From: Letharia columbiana
Taxonomy: Eukaryota > Ascomycota > Lecanoromycetes > Lecanorales > Parmeliaceae
DNA length: 64,000 nucleotides
Assembly: GCF_014066305.1 (NCBI RefSeq)
Contig: NW_023501064.1
Location: 407,001 to 471,000, forward strand
Direction of reading: 5' to 3'
Positions 42,262 through 55,686 of this stretch are shown here, one piece after another (the first letter of the stretch is position 1; each line of letters starts with the position of its first letter). Both the position numbers and the translations under genes were made by a program. The notes under the pieces were generated by a model. That model saw nothing but the letters and a program-made list of their open reading frames with translations. It was not told where the DNA came from and did not search any database.

Positions 42262-42495
42262 CGTTTGGTGGACTGGGCGACCCCACAGGTTACCTCATTT
42301 CGGGGTGTATTGCAGGCGTTCTTGACCATGAAACAGAAGGAAACACCATGTTCAACTCTTGCTGATAGAGACGTAGCTTAGAAAACAAGTAACAGTGATG
42401 ACGGCCAACTCCTTGCGGAGTTCTTAGCGTCCTCCGCATTTAGGTCTTATCCAGCTCCACAGTCAACTTGCCTAGATGAACAACTCACAGCAATC
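42262..42495. promoter_or_regulatory. Divergent promoter AKR1 fragment / SRP receptor beta, copy 2
   Basis: Duplicate of 38284-38517, the same length. It serves the intact SRP receptor beta copy on the right and faces the AKR1 fragment on the left. Confidence 0.6.
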
Positions 42496-43438
42496 ATGCC
42501 GTGGACTGATTCGCAGAGTTGGCCATCGTCACTGATGGGGCCAACGCCTTTGGCAATCGGAGTTGCTATACTCCTCGTTCTCTCCGTCCCTTTGTTCCTT
42601 CATCTAGTGATCTACCGCTCCACCTCCTCGACTACCTTACCCTCATTTCTACTCGTTGGTCCAAGTGGCGCTGGGAAAACAGCGCTGCTCACTCTTGTAA
42701 TGATCATCTTACTTCTGTAGCACCCTTTCTAATTGGACTCCATAGTTCGAAAGAGGCCAGCACGTTGAAACCCGCACCTCTCAAGTCCCTATAAGCGTCG
42801 AAGTGTCCCTCCCCGTGTCTACGAATGCCGCGTCCTTGAAATACAGATCGGTCAACGATCCATCTAATCAAGTCCACAAAAAGTTCCTACTCGCCGATAC
42901 TCCAGGACATGGGAAGCTACGGCACTACGCTTTCGACGGCGTCATCAAGCCACAAAATCTGAAAGGCATTATATTCATGGTTGACGCCGCGGACATATCC
43001 ATGGGCAACAGTGGCAGTGGTAACGAAGCTCTTCGCCAGGCAGCAGAGTATCTCCATGACATACTGCTTCTGTTGCAAAAGCGATCCACCAGTTCGAAGA
43101 CCTCAAAAGCTCCCAAAGAGCTGCCGATCCTCATTGCTGCAAACAAGCTAGACCTCTTCACAGCTCTCCCGGCTCCTCTGGTGAGGACGGCCCTAGAATC
43201 AGAGATATCTAATGTGCGGAGTTCAAAGACCAAGGGACTGTTGGACTCCGGGATCGGGATGAATGATCTAGATATTGGGGAAGAAAAAGAGTGGCTCGGT
43301 GATGGTGGCGATGGCAAATTCGAGTTTTCACAGATGGACGAGGTCAACGTTGCTGTGAGCGTAGCCGGTGGTAACGTTCTCGGTGCGGATGGCCAGGATG
43401 TAAAACAATGGTGGGATTGGATTGCAAGTAACCTTTGA
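42496..43438 (+). CDS. SRP102: Signal recognition particle receptor subunit beta, copy 2
   Basis: Two exons, 42496-42696 and 42746-43438, 297 residues, with the same transmembrane anchor and GTPase motifs as copy 1. It differs by one residue in the GTPase region (Ser for Asn in NSGSGNEAL) and keeps what looks like the native C terminus WWDWIASNL. Because its 3' flank appears original, this copy plus the AKR1 body at 35821-38283 would together reconstitute the ancestral locus. Both copies are open. Confidence 0.93.
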
Positions 43439-43933
43439 AAATGGCGGGTCTTTTAGGTTTATGGGGAACCATATTTCGAGAACTGGTACACTCAGCTTGC
43501 TCAGGAATATTATTCGAGAAGGCAGTAGCATGACTTTTCTGCCCTGGAATTGACGCGAGGATTCTACCGGGTGTCAGTTCCTTCCTTTTCGACGGCGGAT
43601 CATACGGACGACAACGAGGCACTGAAGCGGTGATTCAGATCACTGGGGGAACGTGAGATGGGGCTATCTGGAAAGCTCCTGCTGTGCGACCAAGTGCTTC
43701 TTGGTTGAGCAATGTTAGGGAACCCACGTCCCAGTACCAAATTTGCAGACTTTGTTTCTGCGAAGCCCCAACACTGTTTCATGACAATCATATTAATTGG
43801 TCAAACAGTCGAGAGAGGAAAGTATCGTTTAGCCAGTTGCATTACTCTACAGTCGTTTCCTTTAGAAAGTCTCCATACAAGATCCACTCAGGACCACAGC
43901 AACACTAGTCCAGCACCCCAGAGGCAAAACAGC
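43439..43933. other. Intergenic after SRP receptor beta copy 2
   Basis: About 495 bases with SRP receptor beta 3' UTR and the promoter of the secreted-protein gene. No gene was recognised. Confidence 0.45.
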
Positions 43934-44626
43934 ATGTTTCCCAACATTCTCTGCCTCATTCTCCACCTTCCTCTCCTCATCCTCGCCTACCCACCCGGCC
44001 CTCGTTACACTACTTCACCCATCTCCGCCATCGCCCGATCCATCGACCCACCCCACTCGGCCATACACGCTCCCACAGGCGACACTCTAAACCGCACCGC
44101 CTGCTTCTGTGCATCACGGACCTGGGCCATGGATCAAACCTACGGCTTCTACTACATGATCAGGTACTACAACGCTCACCTCGACCACACCTACATCCTC
44201 GAACCAGCGTGCCAATCCAGCATTTCCATCAACGTCCAAGACGAGTACGATCCCAACGACAAACCTACCCTTCAAAACGAATGTTTGCGCTCCCGTTTTC
44301 ATGATCCGGTCGAATATTGCACCGGGAAGGACACTGACGAGAACACATTCTGCTACACCCTGGCTGGTGGGCCGGATTACGATACTTGGCGGTTTAACGG
44401 GCAGCATAGGACAGGACTGCCGCTGGAGCCGGAGGTCAATTACTCTTCAGATATGGTGGAGGAGGTGTGTGAGGAGTCCTGTAAGGAAAGCGTGGGAGGC
44501 ATGGAGATGTTGAGTGGAGATGCGTTGGAGGTGCTTGAGGGGTATTATAACCTTGTTGGGGAGAGACTGGAGAGCAGTGTCGTTTTCTACCCGTCTATTC
44601 CTGACATGTGCAAGGGCTGCAAGTAG
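43934..44626 (+). CDS. Small secreted cysteine-rich protein, effector-like
   Basis: A single exon, 230 residues. A signal peptide is clear (MFPNILCLILHLPLLILAYP). The mature part carries ten cysteines, including ACFC near the start, single Cys in ILEPACQSS, QNECLRS, VEYCTG and NTFCYT, the pair EVCEESCKES and a terminal DMCKGCK, enough for five disulfides. It lacks a GPI tail, transmembrane helix or recognised enzyme motif. A potential N-glycosylation site is present (NRTA). Size, secretion and cysteine content are those of candidate effectors or apoplastic proteins, but the host lifestyle is unknown, so that is inference. The start at 43934 fits the signal peptide; an upstream in-frame Met at 43712 would hide it. 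Confidence 0.75.
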   Translation: MFPNILCLILHLPLLILAYPPGPRYTTSPISAIARSIDPPHSAIHAPTGDTLNRTACFCASRTWAMDQTYGFYYMIRYYNAHLDHTYILEPACQSSISINVQDEYDPNDKPTLQNECLRSRFHDPVEYCTGKDTDENTFCYTLAGGPDYDTWRFNGQHRTGLPLEPEVNYSSDMVEEVCEESCKESVGGMEMLSGDALEVLEGYYNLVGERLESSVVFYPSIPDMCKGCK

Positions 44627-44956
44627 GGGATAGGCTATGGTGGTTTTGCGGGTCTATGATGGGATTCGCACCTTATCTCTTGGCTCTTGTCCTGTTGCAG
44701 ATGCTCACTGGTTGGCGAACTGCCTTGCTATGCATCATTGCTTGGGTGTTATAGACGTATGCATAGAAACCTAATGTGCCCGATAACTCCTTGCTCAGAA
44801 CGCTATGCTTACATGTTCCCTATGTATCGTGCTGTAAAAGCTGAACAAGATCAGGGTATCGTCCCATTACTTGCAATCCCACTACCATCCGCCGTATTCG
44901 TAGTCCCCGGGGTAGGATTAGGATAATACCAACTTGCAATTGCTATTTACTCATCA
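44627..44956. other. Convergent spacer
   Basis: About 330 bases between the 3' ends of the secreted-protein gene and the exchanger gene. No gene was recognised. Confidence 0.45.
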
Positions 44957-46688
44957 TTAGTTCCCATACTCTCGCCACAACCTTGGGTATTTACCAATTA
45001 TTAAGTATATCAAAATGCACAATGCACCTTCTAGGTAATTGGATTTCTACAAAATCTTAGCTCAGCGTTGGCTCTTGAGTAGGAAGACAGAGCTGCGGAA
45101 CGAGGACATACCTGATCTCTCAAGAAATTGCCAACAACGATGATCGCCATGATGAGCACCACAATGTTGAAGATCTCAAAATTGAGGTCCATTGCCTTGT
45201 TCAAGCCCCAGCCCACGATGACCACGAGCGAAGAATTGAACAATGCTGTTTGTATTGTGGCGCCCATGCAGTGCGCAAGAGCGAAGTTCATTTGGTTATC
45301 CCATGCCTCATCGACGGCTGGATCCCAGTATTTTTAGCACATTTTATGGGATCAAAGACACGAGGAGACCTTACCTGTGAGGTGCTCCGCCGCTTTTTCG
45401 ACAAGTGGAACCAGGATAAGGCCCATGAATGCGTCGCTTACGCCGTGTTCGTGGACGACGTGTTCGATCTCCTCCACTGAAACCAAACCGATGAGGTCAG
45501 CATGATCCCGGGGGAAAGATCCCGAAAGGGTAGCAGTGGTGGCGGAACTGGAAGGGACTTTACCTAGGAACACAGCGTGAAGCGAGACGCAAGTCAATGC
45601 AATGAGCGTTGCGACGATACATTCCGTGAGCGTCAATTTGTCTTTTGCAAGGTCTATATGCCGGTCTGCATCGCGTTCTTCGTCTTTCTCGAGCGAGTCG
45701 GCGTACAAGCCGTGATGCGTATGCATCTGGAACCATACATAGCTATCGAAATTAGCCACTGTCTTGACGAGCGCAGGGGTAAGGGCCTCTTGCATCAGGA
45801 AAGCTATAAGGAGTATCACGGACGTTGTTCGACTGATGTGAAGGACGTTGGCGTCTAGTACTGAGTCTTCTATAGATCCTCGGAGCGAAGAATAGAATGC
45901 GCTGGGAATAAGTAACCCGAAGCCGGCCATGAGGAGTTGGCCATTTCCAACTTCGCTAATCACTTCGTCGAATTCTTGTTCGTTTCTTCTCAGACCACCT
46001 GCAAAGAAACAGAACCCAAGGCATAGTAGCAAATTCGCAAGGATGGAGCCCAGGATGGCCGATCTGATAACAGGAATGAGGCTATTGTTGACACTGTTGT
46101 GGAGGAGTACCATGAAAAGTACGATCTCAACGATCCCACCGAGGAACGTTTCGAGGATGAGACCTGGCCGTTTTCCATCAGTATGCGACGTCTGAAAGGC
46201 TGAATCTCGCAACAACAGGGAACCTGAGGTGCAGCACTTTAACAAAAAAATACTTCTTTGCGCTCACCTAGCACTTTTGGCAGCTTTCGTGCCAGTTCTT
46301 GTCCAGCGAAACCGACCAGGTTTGCGGTAGGAACCATAGCAACATAGTTGAGTATGAAGATCCATAGATGTAGGTCTGGACGAGCGAAGTGGATCGCAAT
46401 CGCTGCGGGTACGAAAGGCCAGAGGATATTGACCACCAACGAAAGATGACTTGAGGATCTAAAACATATCCGTAGGAAATGCCACGGGTGTACTCCTCCT
46501 CTTCCACTTTCGCCGTCGGGATGTATACCTTTTGTGATTTTGTGTCCGTTGTGGTTGAACCCCGGCATGTGCATATGGTGCTGCGGTTTCTCATGTTGTA
46601 CATGTGCTGATTCCGGAAGACCGACAGCCTCCTCACGTACACCCGCTTGGAGATTGGGTTCCGGTTTGCCTCGGAATTTGCTCAACAT
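44957..46688 (-). CDS. Cation/proton exchanger, CaCA (CAX-like) family
   Basis: Four exons, 46688-46268, 46163-45375, 45317-45112 and 45046-44957, 501 residues. A His-rich cytosolic leader (HEKPQHHMHMPGFNHNGHK) precedes about eleven hydrophobic helices. The two alpha repeats are recognisable: LILETFLGGIVEIVLFMVLL in the first, and PLVEKAAEHLTGAVDEAWDN then ATIQTALFNSSLVVIVGW in the second. Helix termini KSNYLEGALCILIYLIIG match the usual C terminus. Both repeats depart from textbook signatures: GGIVE where GNxxE is common, and EKAAEH where GNAAEH is common. I therefore assign family but not ion (calcium, manganese or sodium). Splice joins GTGAGC/CCAG, GTAAGG/CCAG and GTATGT/GTAG all keep frame and restore helices. 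Vacuolar location is inferred. Confidence 0.87.
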
Positions 46689-49600
<2,912 letters not shown>

Positions 49601-49930
49601 AGATGTGTTATCGTCGTTGCCGATACCGCACTCCTGCATAAAGTCTTCATGAGATGTCCATCCTATTGCACATATTGTCCATAAGAATACTTCAATAGAC
49701 CAAATTTTGATACTCACCTATAAAAAAGAGCATCCAATCAAAAACAGGCATACTGTCAAGTCAAAGTCCCTCGGAAGCGTTGAATCTCGGCTAGCATCGG
49801 CTTTTACTCCGTAGATTACGGTCATTCGTGTCAACGACCAGCTCCTCGAGAATCCCCAACTGTAACAAATAATTCCTCTTTCAGAAAGTTTCTCTCAGAC
49901 TTCGAAACCGACCTCCGAAATCTCTCCGCC
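49601..49930. other. Intergenic upstream of cystathionine beta-synthase
   Basis: About 330 bases; should contain the CYS4 promoter. No gene or specific motif recognised. Confidence 0.45.
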
Positions 49931-51790
49931 ATGTCGACTCTCACACAGCCCAAGATACCGCCAGTGGTAATGGACACAATCACCCAACAAATTGGGAACA
50001 CGCCCATGGTCAAACTGAACAAGATACCTCATAGTCTTGGTATAGAAGCTACCGTTTATGCAAAGCTCGAGTACTTCAATGCCGGAGGAAGCGTCAAAGA
50101 CCGCATCGCCTTGCGAATGATCGAGGAAGCAGAACGGAAAGGAAGAATCAAACCTGGAGATACGTTGATAGAGCCAACGAGTGGTAATACGTAAGGCTCC
50201 TGGCGAAAGAAATGCGTCAGAGTATTAGTCTGATGGTCTGACCTGCGTACAGTGGCATCGGTCTTGCTTTGGTCGCGGCAGTAAAGGGTACGCTGCATGA
50301 GCTATTATCGTACACTTAGCTTACTGACATATTGAAGGCTATAAAACAATCATTACCCTTCCTGAGAAAATGTCCCCGGAGAAAGTCGCCGTCCTTCGCT
50401 CCCTAAATGCGACCATCATCCGCACCCCAACCCAAGCCGCCTTCGACTCGCCCGAATCTCACATCGGTGTCGCTCGAAGATTACAGAAGGAGATACCTAA
50501 TGCTCATATATTAGATCAGTACGGAAACCCTGACAACCCTTTAGCACACGAGTACGGGACCGCCGAAGAAGTGTGGGAACAAACAGACGGCAAGATCACA
50601 GCTGTAGTGGCGGGAGCAGGAACAGGTGGTACAATCACAGGACTGGCGAGAGGATTACGGAAACACAATAAGAATGTGAAAATAATCGCCGCCGATCCAT
50701 ATGGATCGATACTGGCAATGCCCACTTCGCTGAACAACATGCACGCAAATGAGTCATACAAGGTTGAGGGTATAGGATATGACTTTGTGCCGGATGTGCT
50801 GGATCAGGGGACCGTTGATCATTGGTATAAAACCGACGATAGAGAAGCTTTTGCCTACGCGAGGAGGCTGATTGCTGAAGAGGGACTCCTCGTGGGGGGC
50901 AGTAGTGGAAGTGCGATTGCTGCTATGGTGAAGAGTGTCAAAGATTTGGGATTAGGCAAGGATGATGTGGTGGTTGTTATACTACCTGACAGCATACGAA
51001 GCTACCTCAGCAAGGTAGGTCCTTATATTCCTGTCCCATATGCGCCCTCAGCTAACTATCACAGTTCGTGGACGACGACTGGCTCGCAGCGAACGACCTC
51101 CTTCCTCCCACCCCACCACCAACAAACCCCCCATCACCAGCCCTTCCAGCCCAACACCGTCGCTCCTCAATGTCCGCCTCCAAAGACAAATCTCCCTTCA
51201 AAGATGCCACAATCCGCACTCTCCGCCTTAAACCCGTCACCACAGTCCAAACCACCACTCCCTGCACAGAAGCCATCGAAACAATGCGCGAAAAAGGCTT
51301 CGACCAACTGCCTGTACTTGCAGCTTCTGGCAAGAAAAGACTAGTCGGTCTCGTAACACTGGGAAATCTGCTCAGCTGGATAAGTCAAGGCCGTGCGACG
51401 GGCAAGAGTCCTGTTAAAGATGTCATGTTCAATTTCGCCAAGATCAGCGAAGTCGTTACGGATCCGAGAGATATTGGAAGGCTCGCCCCACCACCGCCGC
51501 CATCAGGAAACGAAAGCCACAAGCATACTCACACACAGTCGGCGTTGAAAACAAACGGGGAGGCAGATGCTCAGAGTGTGCCTCAGAAACGGAAGTTTGT
51601 AGAGATTACCCTGGATACGCCGCTAGGGGCATTGTCCAGATTTTTTGAATGGAATAGCGCGGCTGTGGTGACAGAGAAAGAGGATGGAGAAGAGGTATGG
51701 ATGAAGCCAGTAGCGGTGGTGACTAAAGTTGATCTACTGGGCTGGTTAGTCAAGCAAGGGAAGATGGATGGTACCAATGGGTCTGCTTGA
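49931..51790 (+). CDS. CYS4: Cystathionine beta-synthase
   Basis: Four exons, 49931-50190, 50253-50287, 50338-51014 and 51065-51790, 565 residues. It condenses serine and homocysteine with PLP, the first step of transsulfuration. The catalytic core shows [24 protein letters not shown] with the PLP lysine, [28 protein letters not shown] (phosphate cradle) and GSSGSAIA. Two C-terminal CBS domains follow ([36 protein letters not shown]), split by a low-complexity loop. There is no N-terminal heme-binding extension, as in other fungi. Exon 2 is only 35 nt. Intron 2 ends in an AAG acceptor (TTGAAG at 50332-50337) required to give [11 protein letters not shown]. The family assignment is very secure. 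Confidence 0.95.
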
Positions 51791-51955
51791 GCTTTTCCAT
51801 TATGGTGTTGGAACAGGGCGTTGCGATATGGATCACGATAAAGCATCTATGGCGCTTAGACTGGGTTGTCTCACACGAGATACGATAAGAGGCATCCTCA
51901 ACGATGCTGTACGATACTTGCAGAGAGGAATTAGATCCCATGAATTGCTCGCACA

Positions 51956-53832
51956 CTATCCCTCCACCCCCGCCAACCCCCCAACGACCCTAACAACGAC
52001 CGGCACACTTGTCAATCCCACCATCACCGTCCCAAAAAGTGACATACTCAAACTACTCAACGCCGCCGCCCGCGGATCACTCACCAACAGCAACGCCGTC
52101 GCAATCGCACTGCTATTCCCTCCCAACGTCACACCCCTAGTCACATAATCATCCTCCGGAATCCGCATCCACGTCAGCAACGTAGGTCCGACAAGCACGC
52201 CCATGACGCCACTCATGATGCACAGCACGGCCACGAGCTGCAAGTCTCCGCCGAGGTTCTGCGTGGCCGGCGTTGCGAGGGCGAGGGTCAGGGAGCGAGA
52301 CGCGAAGGAGAGGGAGCGAGCGGGTGAAATACCGAGGGCGCGGCAGAGGGAGGGGTAGCCGAAGAGGGAACCGGTTGCCATGAGGACGTTCGGGAGGATG
52401 ATGCTGGGGAAGTGGCGTTTGAGCTCCAGTCTGTACTGGAACATTGGGAGGGCGAGGGCGACGATGGAGACGTCGAGGACGGAGCCGAAAACGTCGCCTG
52501 CGCCCGGTAGAGGAAGGTGCGGTCCGTCGTCGTTGAAGAGCTGGACGTAGCGCGTTTTGGTGCTGTAGGTCAGGAGGGCGGCGTGGAGGGTTGAGCGTTT
52601 CGACAGGGCGAGGAGCCAGATGAGGAGGATGGTGAGGGAGGAGGAGAGGAGGACGGGGTGGATGATGCGTTTGTGGCGGGGTGGCAGGGAGAGAGCGAGG
52701 AAGTAGGTTAGGATCGAGAGGGTGAGGTGCGCGGGCATGGTGTAGGAGGTTGAGTAGTAGATCGGTAGGCCGATGAGGAGGAAGAGGAGGGCGTAGGTCA
52801 GGGTGTCGAGGTGGATGTTGATAAGGGTGGCCCATTTTTGGGCGCGTGTTGGAGGGAGCGGGTCTTGTCGGGGTCTGGGTTGCGAGGGAGTCGTTGTGGT
52901 GAGTGGTTCGGATTCGGGTGGGCCGTTGGTGATGCGGACCTGCGAGGGGTTCTGGGTCCGGGATGGAAGAGCTATATTCTGACTTGCTTCGCCCGGAGAG
53001 TAATCGGTTTCTCCCAAGTCCGTTGAAGAAGCCTCGGGCGTTGGTGGGTTCCTGGTCGATTGGGTCAGGGGAATGTCGTCGTCTTCAACGCCCATTTCCT
53101 CGGCTCGCTCGATGATAGCTCTTTTTGAGCTGCCGAGCAGCAGCTGAAGTCCGCGAGTGAAGTATGCGGTAGTTGCAAACATCACCACAAAGCCGATCAC
53201 TTGTGACAAACGTCAACATCTGTCCCAATTTTGGAGACAATCTGCCCTTACAGAAGACGGCAATGATCTTGCCTACTTCAACACCACTCACAGGTGGACT
53301 GAGCGGTAGTAGGACTGCCTGAGGTCAGCGTTTTTTTTTTGGCAAAGCAGTGCTGATCTTCAATGTTCTACGATCTATCAAGGTTGTACCATGATGCACT
53401 GACCGAATGAAGGCGTGAAGAACACGTTGATGTATCGAAGAGCAAACCCGGCCTGGTATACTGTGAATTGATATTCATGGTCTGTAAGGTCTGAAAGCTC
53501 ACGGGAATGTCGATCACGTGCACAAGCTTCTTGGTTCTCCGGTCTCCAAGAATTGTCTCGCATACGACTAGAGCAAAAAATAGTACTATCAACAACGCAA
53601 CAGAGGCGGGAAAAGACACGGAGCTTAGGCCGATAAGGCTATCCACACCCCAACAAGCCAATAGGACACACAAAACGCCAATTGGAACATAGAACCATGC
53701 GGTAAGTGATCGGTGCCATGAAAGCTTCCACACCTGCGTTTCCAGTCAGGATTTTCGTCTCGAGACAGCAAAGGAAAGTACCATTCGCGATGATTCTAGA
53801 ACATCATGAAGCCATGCGTTGTCTCTAGCCAT
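51956..53832 (-). CDS. LrgB-like multi-pass membrane protein
   Basis: Five exons: 53832-53782, 53733-53503, 53452-53404, 53314-53252 and 53199-51956; 545 residues. The first half has LrgA-like helices (LTAWFYVPIGVLCVLLACWG, SFPASVALLIVLFFALVVCE, FALRYINVFFTPSFVLLPLS), then a variable disordered loop. The second half has LrgB-like helices ending RGVTLGGNSSAIATALLLV, the family signature. Bacterial LrgA/LrgB relate to holin-like functions, while the plant plastid homologue transports glycolate/glycerate; the fungal role is unknown to me. Splice sites include a GTAAGG donor and an AAG acceptor at 53200-53202, and a GGCAG acceptor that keeps frame where the nearer CTCAG does not. Codon use at the 3' exon is G+C-rich. 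Confidence 0.83.
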
Positions 53833-54005
53833 GTTAGAGAAGTGAATGTTATGTTGAATTTTCTACAGGCACCATATCTTGTCTTCGTGACGACTTTCGC
53901 GGGAGATCTCGGTAGGAGGGGAGCTTCTCGGCCGCTCTTACCGAGGTTTAAGCGAATAGTTTGATGTTGGCTCGAAGATCTGAGAAGAGCCTTGTTTCCC
54001 CCCTT

Positions 54006-54781
54006 TCACCTTGGTGACCTATTCGGTGACCGGTCGACTCGTCTTTTGATGTAGATCTTTCCGTCGTCCAGCCGTTCGCCCATGATGTGTTCTTCACTGT
54101 TTTGTGTCAGCATGGTACTTTCGAATCGGACGCTCAGATCTGTCGCACATATCCCATAGTCTATCCTCAAAATCCTGGAAGGTTTTGTCCATCGTATGAA
54201 GTTTCCTACGAAACGTAGTCAGCCTTGGTGACTCCTCCAGCCTGCGTATAGGAAACCTACATTAACAAGTTGGTAGTATCACAAGCTATTCTTTGCGTTT
54301 GAATCCGATCGACTTGCTCAGCGAGCGAAAGGATATCAGACTTGGTCCGCATCCACTTCCATCGTCGCGAGAGGGTCATAGAGGCATACTTGGTCTCAAC
54401 GCTTTCCTCGGAATGGCGCTCGATGTCTTCCTCGGCTCTAGAGGGTGAGGTGTTCAAGAAGGGCTCTTCCAATCTGACGAATTCGCGATGGATACGCCTG
54501 ACAGTGCCATTAAGAATTTTCAAAGGTGCAATATCTTCATGGTGCCTCTTGACACTCCTACTTCTCGACTTTGTCCGTCTCAATGCGGACTTGAAATAGG
54601 CTCTCTCGTTATGTATTTCGATCCTCAAATTGTCGAGTTGGCCCATCATTTGTTTGGGTGCAGACCATAATGTCAAGATCGTCTCCCAGAACACCCTTAC
54701 GAAGGTAAAGAATGTAAATGCGAAGCTTGTAAAGCCAACGATAGATGAGGCATAGGAGATTGGTGCAAGTTTGCTAGACAT
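54006..54781 (-). CDS. Small single-helix membrane protein of unknown function
   Basis: Three exons, 54781-54261, 54205-54149 and 54096-54006, 222 residues. The start MSSKLAPISYASSI at 54781 precedes a strong transmembrane segment (IVGFTSFAFTFFTFVRVFW). A charged helical cytosolic part follows (QLDNLRIEIHNERAYFKSAL, RRIHREFVRLEEPFL, WKWMRTKSDILSLAEQVDRI). The spliced C terminus reads MKLHTMDKTFQDFEDRLWDI and then EEHIMGERLDDGKIYIKRRV. Introns use GTAGGT and GTGCGA donors with CTGAC branch sites. An in-frame Met at 54844 would add 21 residues. Proteins of this layout are widespread unknowns in ascomycetes. Function not assigned. Confidence 0.75.
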
Positions 54782-54960
54782 CTTCGTGGACTGAAAGCGT
54801 AATACAGGATAAACAAAGTTACCGAGCTGGGGATTTCTTCCCAATTAGGTGCGCATTTGCGTTGCTATTGAGGGGGGAATAGTCGGAAGAAGATGGATTA
54901 GCAAAGTCTGGACCGCGAAGCAGAAGGATTATATATCTCGCGATTAAGGCGTAGAGATAT

Positions 54961-55037
54961 CACAGGGAAACACAGACGAGTGACACTCTAGGAAATAATC
55001 ACACGGAAACACACACGAGTGACACCCTAAGAAATAA
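54961..55037. repeat. 39-bp imperfect tandem duplication
   Basis: Two adjacent copies starting at 54961 and 55000 share the pattern CACAnGGAAACACAnACGAG, TGACACyCTArGAAATA with a handful of substitutions. Confidence 0.8.
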
Positions 55038-55086
55038 ACATCGTCAAATGATTGCAGACTCGGGACCCTGAACTATTGGTGGCTTT

Positions 55087-55102
55087 CTAACCCTAACCCT
55101 AA
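55087..55102. repeat. Interstitial telomere-like repeat
   Basis: CTAACCCTAACCCTAA, about 2.7 copies of CCCTAA, the complement of the common fungal telomere repeat TTAGGG. Confidence 0.6.
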
Positions 55103-55686
55103 TCCACGTCACTATGTCGAAACCTCATCTTGTATCGCTCGTCTTCAATCCCGCCCTCTCACATATCGATGAGTGAGGATCTCGTGTACTTCCGCATCCA
55201 GACCTTCTGTAATGGGTATCCTAATCGTATTCATAGCAGAAGTTCGGCAGTGAAGCCCAGACGCTGGGAGCCTGAACGTGAATGTGAAGAGCTAGTGATT
55301 GGGTGTGTGCCATGGACTCATGGGGCTCCGTTCAGCATCAGTTGCAACAATTGTGCTCCAGGAGATAGTAGCAGCAATGAAACCATGACTGTTGCGGTGA
55401 GATACCTCTAGATCGTTTCCGAGAGACATGCATGTGGATTCAACCGCATGCTTGGGCCAATGCCTGCGGATGGCAAAGTCTGAGGGCTTCATCCGGTAAA
55501 GACTGCTTTACTTTGATGAAAAATCGTTTTCTCGTGAAGTAAACCAAACTTTGCCGTCAAATGACAACACTTTATAGTCGAGGTAGCCGCGACTTCACTT
55601 CCTTATTTTGGCGCCAGTCCGCAATTGCGTCTGAAGAGCGTTTCTAAAATCATACTGCATGTGATCTTGGTCACTGCTTCTTGAAA

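Larger units (their letters stand above)
41959..43434. repeat. Direct duplication, copy 2 (1,476 bp)
   Basis: Second copy of 37981-39456, offset 3,978 bp and about 99.7% identical by eye. Its right edge continues into sequence that looks like the original 3' flank of the SRP receptor beta gene (normal stop TGA at 43436-43438). The left edge abuts the reverse-transcriptase end of the relic. Confidence 0.95.
54782..55686. other. Intergenic with short tandem and telomere-like repeats
   Basis: About 900 bases; repeats listed separately. A plus-strand frame at 55130-55411 (93 residues, several Cys) lacks a signal peptide, motif or good context, so I do not call it. Confidence 0.45.

Noticed and set aside
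37981..43434. The duplicated blocks as long terminal repeats of the element
   Set aside because: The blocks encode host genes (AKR1 exon 1, SRP receptor beta) with a host promoter, and lack LTR ends or a primer-binding site.
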